Source of the DNA: an uncultured Myxococcaceae bacterium
Lineage (GTDB): Bacteria; Myxococcota_A; Polyangia; Polyangiales; Ga0077539
Assembly: GCA_945952225.1 (NCBI GenBank)
Contig: CAMFHP010000021.1
Coordinates: 1 to 64,000, forward strand
Direction of reading: 5' to 3'
DNA length: 64,000 bases
Shown: positions 57,982-64,000 of the stretch, piece after piece
Numbering within the stretch: position 1 is the first letter of the stretch
Layout: every line of letters begins with the position of its first letter
Made by a program: the position numbers and the translations under genes
Notes under the pieces: model-generated
What the model was told of the DNA's origin: nothing
The model's database searches: none
Seen by the model: the letters and a program-made list of their open reading frames with translations, nothing else

Positions 57982-59328
57982 TCAAGCGCCCGGCGTGCGT
58001 TCGAGGTCGTGCTTGCGAATGAGCCGGTGGACGTACGTGCGGTCGAGGCCCGCGGCCTGCGCGACGGCGGAGACGTTCCAGTGGTGTCGGGCGAGGAGGC
58101 CGGTGATGTACTCGCGCTCCAGGTGGTCGAGCCAGCGCTCGCGGAGGTCTTTGAAGGGCTGGTCGAGGTCGACACCCAGAGGCCCCGCGCCCGTGGAGCG
58201 CTTCGCGCCGTCGCCCACCATGGCCAGGGCCTCGCGCGCGCCGAGGGCGATGGCCCGCTCGACGAAGTTTCGCAGCTCGCGCACGTTGCCCAGCCACGGC
58301 CGCGCCGAGAGCTCGCGCACGAGCTCCGGGGCCAGCGCGCCGGCCGCCCCCTGCGGAAGAAAATGCTGCACCAGGAGCGCGATGTCTTCGGTGCGCTGAC
58401 GCAGCGGGGGAATGTTCACCGGCAGCACCGAGAGGCGAAAGTAGAGGTCTTCGCGAAAGGCCCCGGCGTTGACCATCGTGCGGAGGTCGCGGTGCGTGGC
58501 GGAGATGAAGCGCACGTTGACCTTGCGGTACTGCGTCTCGCCGAGGCGACGCACCGTGCGTGACTCGATCGCGCGCAGGAGCTTGGGCTGCATCGAGAGG
58601 GGCATCTCGCCGATCTCGTCGAGAAAGACCGTGCCTCCGTCGGCGGTCTCGATGGCGCCCGCGCGCGCGTTGGCGGCGCCCGTGAACGCGCCCTTCGCGT
58701 GGCCGAAGAGTTCGGCTTCGAGGAGGTTCTCGGGGAGCGCGCCGCAGTCGACGATCACGAAGGGCTGCTGCGCGCGCGGCGAGGTGTTGTGGAGGGCCTC
58801 GGCGACGAGCTCCTTGCCCGTGCCCGTCTCGCCGTGGAGGAGCACCGTGGAGTCCGTCGGCGCGATGCGCGCGAGGCGCGCGAAGAGCTCGCGCATCGCC
58901 ACGGAGCGGCCGAGCAGCGGACCGAAGCGGTCGCCGGGCCAGAGGTCCACGGGCGCGGGCGCGGGCTCGTAGCTCACCTGCAGGGTGGTCGATCCCGCCT
59001 GCACGCGGCCGCCGTCGGGCACGCGCGCGCACTGCACCATCACGCCCTCGACGAAGGTGCCGTTGCGGCTCCCGAGGTCGCGCACCCACACGCCGTCTTC
59101 GCGCGCTTCGAACTCCAGGTGGAGCCGCGAGACCGCCGGGTCGTGCACGGTGATGTCCACGCTCTGCGCGGAGCCGAGCACGGCGCGTCCGTCGAGGGTG
59201 GCGGCGCGCGGTCCGTTGCCGTCGGTCCATCGGAGCTGCGGTCGGCGGCGCGTGGCCGAGAGGGTCGCGCCGAGCGCATCGCGTTGCACCACGGTCACGT
59301 CGGGCGGGAGCCCCTGCTGGTTCGACAT
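57982..59328 (-). CDS. FHA-domain sigma-54-dependent activator
   Basis: A 448-residue activator typical of myxobacteria. The FHA domain (about 20-115) has GSAQSVDITV, SRLHLEFEA, and GSRNGTFVEG, which binds phospho-Thr, replacing the receiver domain. The AAA+ domain shows Walker A GETGTGKE, the GAFTGA loop (KGAFTGA), FLDEIGEMP and a NVRELRNFVER region. The C-terminal Fis helix-turn-helix is WNVSAVAQAAGLDRTYVHRLIRK. Start ATG 59328. It would be controlled by a Ser/Thr kinase rather than a histidine kinase. It starts divergently from the EAL regulator and runs toward the HemQ-like and TerB-like genes, its probable targets. Confidence 0.93.
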   Translation of the reverse strand: MSNQQGLPPDVTVVQRDALGATLSATRRRPQLRWTDGNGPRAATLDGRAVLGSAQSVDITVHDPAVSRLHLEFEAREDGVWVRDLGSRNGTFVEGVMVQCARVPDGGRVQAGSTTLQVSYEPAPAPVDLWPGDRFGPLLGRSVAMRELFARLARIAPTDSTVLLHGETGTGKELVAEALHNTSPRAQQPFVIVDCGALPENLLEAELFGHAKGAFTGAANARAGAIETADGGTVFLDEIGEMPLSMQPKLLRAIESRTVRRLGETQYRKVNVRFISATHRDLRTMVNAGAFREDLYFRLSVLPVNIPPLRQRTEDIALLVQHFLPQGAAGALAPELVRELSARPWLGNVRELRNFVERAIALGAREALAMVGDGAKRSTGAGPLGVDLDQPFKDLRERWLDHLEREYITGLLARHHWNVSAVAQAAGLDRTYVHRLIRKHDLERTPGA

Positions 59329-59527
59329 CGGCGCGACGATACAGCGCGCGCGCAGCCGTCGCGAGACGTTCCGCGCGCCCTGCGGTGTCGACGGCGCGCG
59401 ACACCGGTGGCCGGTTCGTGCGGGGTGTCCTGCGGTGCGACGTTGCGTGGTGCGTCCATCGCGCGGTGCGCACACGGCGACCTCAAGCTCCGCGACGCGC
59501 AGCCGTTCGAGGGAGTGCGAGGTATTG

Positions 59528-60709
59528 ATGACGACGACGGCTGCTCAAGGGCCCGAAGAGACGACGAAGCGCGCCCGTGTGCTCTTCGTCGACGACGAAC
59601 CACAGATGACGGTGGCGATCCGCCGCGTGCTCTCACGCGAGCCCTTCGAGGTCATGGTCGCCAACACCGTCACCGAGGCGCGCGCCCTCATCGCCGCGCA
59701 CGACTTCGACGTGATCGTCTCCGACGAGATGATGCCCGAGATGAGCGGCTCGGATTTTCTCGCCGAGATGCGCCGCGAGCACCCCTACACCACGCGCATC
59801 TTGTTGACGGGACGCGCGAGCCTCGACACGGCCATCCACGCGGTGAACCACGCGGGGATCTTCCGCTTCCTCCAGAAGCCATGCAGCGCGAAGGTGCTCA
59901 TCGCGAGCCTTCACGACGCGCTCGACCAGCAGCGCCAGCGCGTGCTCCCGCCGCCCTCCATCGCCCCGCCCGCCGCGGGCCCTCCCCTCGAAGATCAGCA
60001 CCGCTTCGACCGCGCCGTCGAGGGCCTCTGGGTGGCCATGCAGCCCGTCGTGTCGAGCGCGCGCCACGACGTGTTCGCCTACGAGTGCCTCGTGCGCACG
60101 AGCGAGCCCTCGGTGCCCCACGGCGGCGCCTTCGTCGAGCTCGCCGAGAAGCTCTCGCAGTCGCAGTTCCTCGACCGACGCATCCGCGAGCGCGTCGCGA
60201 CGATGCTCCACGAGCAGCCCGAGGGGCTCACCGTGCTGGTGAATCTGCACCCGAGCTCCCTCGACGACGAAGACCTCTTCGACCCCGCCGCGCCCCTCTC
60301 GCTGTGCGCGCCGCGCGTGGTGCTGGAGATCACCGAGCGCGCCTCGCTCAACGACATGCGCGCGGTGCGAGACAAGGTCATGGCCCTGCGCGCCCTCGGG
60401 TATCGCATCGCGGTGGATGACCTCGGCGCGGGCTACGCGGGGCTCCAGAGCCTCGTGCTGCTCCAGCCCGAGATCGTGAAGATCGACATGGAACTCGTGC
60501 GCAACATCGACACGACGCCCACGAAGGCCAAGCTCGTGTCGGCGGTGACCACGCTCTGTCGCGAGCTCGGCGCCGACGTGATCGCCGAGGGCATCGAGAC
60601 CGTCGAGGAGTTTCGCGCGCTCACGGGCATGGGCTGCACGCTGCTCCAGGGCTACCTGTTCGCGCGGCCGGGGAGGCCCTTCCCCAAGGTGTCGTGGCCC
60701 GCGGTCTGA
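59528..60709 (+). CDS. Response regulator with EAL (c-di-GMP phosphodiesterase) domain
   Basis: A 393-residue regulator. The receiver (1-130) has the phospho-acceptor Asp in VIVSDEMMP, FVDDE at the start and FLQKPCS. After a Pro-rich linker, an EAL domain (about 155-390) reads YECLVRT (Glu-Cys-Leu in place of Glu-Ala-Leu), VLVNLHPSS, LEITERAS, AVDDLGAGYAGL, VKIDMELV, IAEGIET and GYLFARP, so the main metal- and substrate-binding residues (Glu, Asn, Glu, Asp, Lys, Glu) are kept. It probably cleaves c-di-GMP. ATG 59528 is chosen; a GAGG is five bases before it. No histidine kinase is adjacent. Confidence 0.9.
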   Translation: MTTTAAQGPEETTKRARVLFVDDEPQMTVAIRRVLSREPFEVMVANTVTEARALIAAHDFDVIVSDEMMPEMSGSDFLAEMRREHPYTTRILLTGRASLDTAIHAVNHAGIFRFLQKPCSAKVLIASLHDALDQQRQRVLPPPSIAPPAAGPPLEDQHRFDRAVEGLWVAMQPVVSSARHDVFAYECLVRTSEPSVPHGGAFVELAEKLSQSQFLDRRIRERVATMLHEQPEGLTVLVNLHPSSLDDEDLFDPAAPLSLCAPRVVLEITERASLNDMRAVRDKVMALRALGYRIAVDDLGAGYAGLQSLVLLQPEIVKIDMELVRNIDTTPTKAKLVSAVTTLCRELGADVIAEGIETVEEFRALTGMGCTLLQGYLFARPGRPFPKVSWPAV

Positions 60710-60712
60710 GCG

Positions 60713-61321
60713 CTACAGCGCGCCGAGGTCTCGCAGCGCCGCGACGATCGCGTCGGTGATCGCCTCGCGCGGTTGCGTCGCGTCGAGGCGCAGCGGCGTC
60801 GGGTCGGTGATGGCCGCGAAGATGGCCGCCGAGCGACGGAGGTCTTCTTCGCGTTCGAAGAGGTTGCTCTGTCCGCGGTGGTTCACGCGCGCGACGCCGT
60901 CCTTCGGGTCGAGCGTGAGGATCACGAGCAGATCGGGCCGCGGGGCGATGGCCTCGTTGCGCCGACGGATCTCGTCGACGTCGAGCCCGCGCGCGCCCTG
61001 GTAGGCCATCGACGAGAAGTAGTAGCGGTCGACGAGCACCACGCGACCCGCGTCCACCGAGGGACGCAGCAGGGTCTCGACGTGCTCCTGGCGATCCGCA
61101 ATGAAGGCTTCGAGCTCCTCGACGGGCGAGAGGCGTCCGGTGCTCGCCGATGCGCGGAGCCGTCGTCCCCACGGTCCGTCGGTGGGCTCGTGCGTCACCA
61201 CGACTTCGCGACCCGCGGTACGGAGCGCCTCGGCCACGCGCGCCACCTGGGTGGTCTTGCCCGCGCCATCGATGCCCTCGAAGGCCACCAGGAGGCCGCG
61301 CCTCACGGTCTCGTGCGACAT
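60713..61321 (-). CDS. tmk: Thymidylate kinase
   Basis: dTMP kinase of 202 residues, converting dTMP to dTDP for DNA synthesis. P-loop FEGIDGAGKTTQ, DR-motif LVDRYYFSSMAYQG and the lid region (RVNHRGQSNLFEREEDL) are clear, with the Arg/Glu pattern of the bacterial type. Start GTG/ATG at 61321 (MSHETVRRGL). It ends three bases from the EAL gene stop. holB, often next to tmk, is absent. Confidence 0.95.
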   Translation of the reverse strand: MSHETVRRGLLVAFEGIDGAGKTTQVARVAEALRTAGREVVVTHEPTDGPWGRRLRASASTGRLSPVEELEAFIADRQEHVETLLRPSVDAGRVVLVDRYYFSSMAYQGARGLDVDEIRRRNEAIAPRPDLLVILTLDPKDGVARVNHRGQSNLFEREEDLRRSAAIFAAITDPTPLRLDATQPREAITDAIVAALRDLGAL

Positions 61322-61449
61322 AGGCGACGGAGCATCCCACGGGGCGCGCGTTCACACTGAATTTCGAGCGGACGGGGCCTCGTCGCCGACCGTTCACCAC
61401 GAGGAGCGTCACACCCGATGGGCCCCGGGGCGTACGCTGTGAACCCGTC

Positions 61450-62673
61450 ATGCAGCCCGAACCCCGCTCACGCCTCCGCGACGCCGCGCTCGCCACCATC
61501 CTCGTGCTGTCGGTGTTTCCGCCAGTGATGCTCGTGCTGTGGTCCCTGTTCGCGGCGCAACTGGGCGGGCGCGGTGAGTGGGCGATCATTCCCCTCGGCC
61601 TCGCGGTGATCGGCGCGGGGCTCGCGGCGATCGTGCGCACCTACCGCTACGCGCGCGAAGGCGGGGCGCACACGCTCGGCATCGTGTGGGACGTGATCCT
61701 CTTCGCCGTGATGCCCGTGTGGGGACTCGCCATGAACCACACGCTCAACGGCCGCTGCGTCTCCGACTGCGACATGGGTGTGTACCGCGCCTTCGCCGAG
61801 CCCTGGGCCGCCGCGCCCTTCGCGCTCCACGTGTGCGCCGCGCTCGCCTACGCCGTGTCGCGCAGGCGACCCGCGAGGCTGCCCGCCGTGGTCGAGGCCC
61901 TCACGCTCGCGACGATGTTCGTGGGCGCGCTGCTCCACGTCGCGCTCCAGGTGCAGCTCGGCGCGGGCTTCATGATCATGGGGCTGATCCTCTTTCCCTT
62001 CGGGCTCCCGGTGATCTCACCGGCGCTCACGGTGATCCGTCTGCTCGGCGAGCTGCGCGCGCGTCTCGTGCTCCGCGCGGCCGACGACGTGGTCGCTCCC
62101 GCGGCCCCGGTCGACGTGTACCGCGAGGCTCCCGTCGCGCCGCCCGAGGCGCCCACCGCGATGAGCCGTCCGTGGATCGTGAACACCCTCGCTGCGAGCC
62201 CCGTCGTCGCGGGCCTCTGGGCGGTCGCGAGCGCGCTCGTCGCGGGTCGCAACGGCGCGGCGGTGATGGCCTTCACCGAGACCTGTCAGCACACGTTCTC
62301 GCGCATCCCGGTGCAGATGGTTCCGCGCGACTGCCACTACCTCTGCACGGTCGCGGCGCAGGGGCATCCGTGGCTCGTGCGACCCGAGCGCATGGGCGTT
62401 CGCAACGGCCAGCCCATCGTCGTGAACCGCCAGCTCGCGGTGGCCAACGCGTTCGAAGACCTGCTCCACACGCGCTGGCCGCGCTTCGGTCGCCTCGCGC
62501 GTCGCACCTACGACCGACTGGGATTGCCCGTGATCCGCTACATCCGCGCGTCGTGGATGTCGGACGCGGTGTACCTCGCGATGAAGCCCGCGGAGTGGAT
62601 CTTCTACGCGGTGCTTCTGCTGCTCGATCCGGGCGATCCCGAGGCGCGCATCGACCGCATGTACCGCGGGTGA
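61450..62673 (+). CDS. Multipass membrane protein, DUF6688-like
   Basis: A 407-residue membrane protein. Six hydrophobic helices fill residues 10-200 (e.g. LVLSVFPPVMLVLWSLF). A C-terminal soluble region has the conserved line HYLCTVAAQGHPWLVRPERM then NGQPIVVNRQLAVANAFEDLL, which is the hallmark of a group of uncharacterised bacterial proteins (DUF6688). The region ends with a further hydrophobic helix (WIFYAVLLLLD). No function is known. Start ATG 61450. Confidence 0.78.
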   Translation: MQPEPRSRLRDAALATILVLSVFPPVMLVLWSLFAAQLGGRGEWAIIPLGLAVIGAGLAAIVRTYRYAREGGAHTLGIVWDVILFAVMPVWGLAMNHTLNGRCVSDCDMGVYRAFAEPWAAAPFALHVCAALAYAVSRRRPARLPAVVEALTLATMFVGALLHVALQVQLGAGFMIMGLILFPFGLPVISPALTVIRLLGELRARLVLRAADDVVAPAAPVDVYREAPVAPPEAPTAMSRPWIVNTLAASPVVAGLWAVASALVAGRNGAAVMAFTETCQHTFSRIPVQMVPRDCHYLCTVAAQGHPWLVRPERMGVRNGQPIVVNRQLAVANAFEDLLHTRWPRFGRLARRTYDRLGLPVIRYIRASWMSDAVYLAMKPAEWIFYAVLLLLDPGDPEARIDRMYRG

Positions 62674-62677
62674 TCGC

Positions 62678-63571
62678 TCAGCCCGTGCGCTCGCCGCGCG
62701 CGATGGCGCCGAGGCCCAGCAGCACCAGAAGGGCGCCCGCCACGGCCGTCGCAGGCGGCGCGTCGTGGAGCACCGCGAACACCAGCACCGTGCTCGCCAC
62801 GGGCTCCGCGAGGATCGTCGTCGCCACGGCCCACGCGGGCAGATAGCGCAGCGCCCAGTTGAGCAGCGTGTGCCCGAGGATCATCGGGCCGAGGGCGAGC
62901 ACGAGAAAGAGCGCGTGCTCTCGCGCGTCGGTGATGCGCAGCGTCTCGCCCGTGAGCAGCGCAAGCGCGAGGAGCGTGAGGGCCGCCGTGCCGTACACCG
63001 GGAGCACGTAGGCCATGAGCCCGAGCGTGCGGCGGAGGCGTCCGCCGAGCACGAAGTACGCGGCCCCCGCGACGGCGCCGAGAAAGGCCAGAAGGTCGCC
63101 GGTGAGGCGGTGCTGCCCGCGGCGGTCTCCCCACGCGATCACGGCCGATCCCAGCAGCGCGAGCGCGATGCCCGGCACCGCGCGACGGGGAAAGGGAGCG
63201 CCCGAGATCCATGGGGTTGCCGCGGCGACGAGGGCGGGGTGCACGGCCACGAGGGTGGCGCTCGCGGCGACGCTCGTGGCGACGGGTGACGAGGGCGCGA
63301 GGCTCGCGATCCACGACGCGAAGTGCAGCGCGAGGGCGACGCCTGCGGCCACGAGGAGCCAGCGCTCGCGGCGCGGAAGCAACGGCAGCTCGCGGCGCGC
63401 GGGACCGATCGCGAAGGGCGCGAGGATCACCGTCGCGTAGAGCAAACGGTAGAACGAGATGGCGAGCGGGCCCGCGTGCGCCATGCGGATCCAGAGGGCG
63501 GCGGAGCTCACGGCGAGGAGCGCGGCCGCGAGGGCGGCGACGAGGCGCGTGGGCGCAGGGGCGGAGCGCAT
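62678..63571 (-). CDS. EamA/DMT-family transporter
   Basis: A 297-residue membrane protein with ten transmembrane helices in two EamA halves. The first half contains AGPLAISFYRLLYATVILAPFA, the second half GDLLAFLGAVAGAAYFVLGGRL and ALRYLPAWAVATTILAEPV followed by the end A-G-A-L-L-V-L-L-G, standard features of drug/metabolite exporters. Start ATG 63571 (MRSAPAPTRL). It ends four bases from the DUF6688 stop and is divergent from the glycosidase-like gene. Substrate unknown. Confidence 0.9.
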   Translation of the reverse strand: MRSAPAPTRLVAALAAALLAVSSAALWIRMAHAGPLAISFYRLLYATVILAPFAIGPARRELPLLPRRERWLLVAAGVALALHFASWIASLAPSSPVATSVAASATLVAVHPALVAAATPWISGAPFPRRAVPGIALALLGSAVIAWGDRRGQHRLTGDLLAFLGAVAGAAYFVLGGRLRRTLGLMAYVLPVYGTAALTLLALALLTGETLRITDAREHALFLVLALGPMILGHTLLNWALRYLPAWAVATTILAEPVASTVLVFAVLHDAPPATAVAGALLVLLGLGAIARGERTG

Positions 63572-63628
63572 GGTGCGGGTCCGATTACCACGGTTGCGCC
63601 GCGCGGGATTGAGGTAGCTTCGCGCGCC

Positions 63629-64000
63629 GTGAGTGTGCCGCTGCGCGCCGCGATGGTGCGGTTCTCGACCCTCGACCCCTCGCTCTGGCCCCGCGCCGTA
63701 CGCGCCCTCGCGGACCTCGGGTTCAACGCCATCGACGTGCCCCTCGTGTGGCGCGAGCACGAGCGCGACGACGGCTCGCTCGACTTCACCTCGCCGCGCC
63801 TCGACGTGGCGGCATTTCTGCGCGCGGTGTCGTCGGCGGGATTGCGCGCCGTCGTGCGCCTCGGTCCGTGGCCCGTGAGCGACGTGCCCGCGCTGGGCAT
63901 CCCCGATCGCGTGCTCCACGACCGACGGTGTCAGGCGCGCACGCGGCGGCAGAACCCGGTGTACGTGCTCGACCTGCCGGGCTTCGCGCCGCTCCCCTCG
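63629..64000 (+). CDS. Glycoside hydrolase, GH35/GH42-like (N-terminal part, cut by window edge)
   Basis: An open frame of 124 codons running off the window. The translated part begins LRAAMVRFSTLDPSLWPRAV and reads RALADLGFNAIDVPLVWREH, then GSLDFTSPRLDVAAFLRAV and LRAVVRLGPWPVSDVPALG, which matches the start of a TIM-barrel glycosidase: strand 1 N-A-I-D-x-P-x-x-W-x-x-H-E and R-x-G-P-x-x-x-x-x-x-x-G-x-P as in beta-galactosidases. The start at GTG 63629 is likely. The catalytic Glu residues are outside the window. Confidence 0.72.
   Translation, partial: MSVPLRAAMVRFSTLDPSLWPRAVRALADLGFNAIDVPLVWREHERDDGSLDFTSPRLDVAAFLRAVSSAGLRAVVRLGPWPVSDVPALGIPDRVLHDRRCQARTRRQNPVYVLDLPGFAPLPS

Overview
This window looks like chromosomal DNA of a large-genome, very GC-rich bacterium, most likely a myxobacterium (Myxococcota, Polyangia/Sandaracinus-like). 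The reasons are the strong GC bias in third codon positions, frequent GTG starts, many TGATG/GTGA translational overlaps, two sigma-54 activators, a giant Cys-rich STIG1-like repeat lipoprotein, many secreted proteins of unknown function, and a type VI secretion (T6SS) spike/cargo island. The assignment to a taxon is inference. I see no tRNA, rRNA, insertion sequence, integrase, CRISPR array or prophage, and coding density is about 90 percent or more.

Layout. 0-3.8 kb: type IV pilin, sigma-54 response regulator, MarR regulator, exonuclease VII small subunit. 3.9-8.2 kb: OmpA-type outer-membrane protein, a coupled exported protein, a six-EF-hand exported protein. 8.3-11.9 kb: histidine kinase coupled to a methyltransferase, rhomboid protease, an unknown protein with a P-loop-like segment. 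12.1-15.3 kb: DUF47-PitA phosphate uptake pair with a PhoB-box-like repeat upstream, then a polysaccharide flippase. 15.4-24.5 kb: the most distinctive region, six co-directional genes encoding VgrG, a 751-aa protein with a needle-like beta-repeat tail, DUF3540, a DUF4150 PAAR-like tip, a DUF2169-pentapeptide fusion and a 645-aa protein made almost wholly of pentapeptide repeats. 24.5-28.4 kb: a small membrane protein and two coupled GT-C-type membrane glycosyltransferases.

28.4-33.4 kb (mostly minus strand): a PhzF-like protein with altered active-site positions, an NAD-dependent epimerase/3-beta-HSD protein, an UbiB/ABC1 kinase, ArgJ. 33.6-44.2 kb: small proteins, an exported protein of repeated beta-strands coupled to hisS, the 1610-aa Cys-rich repeat lipoprotein, and a Gln/Pro-repeat DUF3829-like protein. 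44.3-47.8 kb: P5C dehydrogenase divergent from uppP and a coupled membrane protein. 47.8-53.8 kb: a minus-strand run of GMC oxidoreductase small and large subunits, class I fumarase, two TetR regulators and an MDR oxidoreductase. 53.8-64.0 kb: small lipoprotein, prolyl oligopeptidase, TerB-like protein, chlorite-dismutase-family protein, FHA/sigma-54 activator divergent from an EAL response regulator, thymidylate kinase, DUF6688 protein, EamA transporter, and the start of a GH35-like glycosidase cut by the window edge.

How the parts work together. The 15.4-24.5 kb island reads as a spike and cargo-loading module for a contractile injection machine whose sheath, baseplate and ATPase genes lie outside the window. 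The VgrG stops just where the beta-helical needle normally begins, and beta-repeat segments that could supply the needle are in separate downstream genes. Elsewhere the genes form short operons with housekeeping (hisS, argJ, tmk, fumarase, P5CDH, uppP, pit) or signalling roles (histidine kinase; FHA-EBP with EAL regulator). All family calls come from motifs read by eye; no database search was possible.
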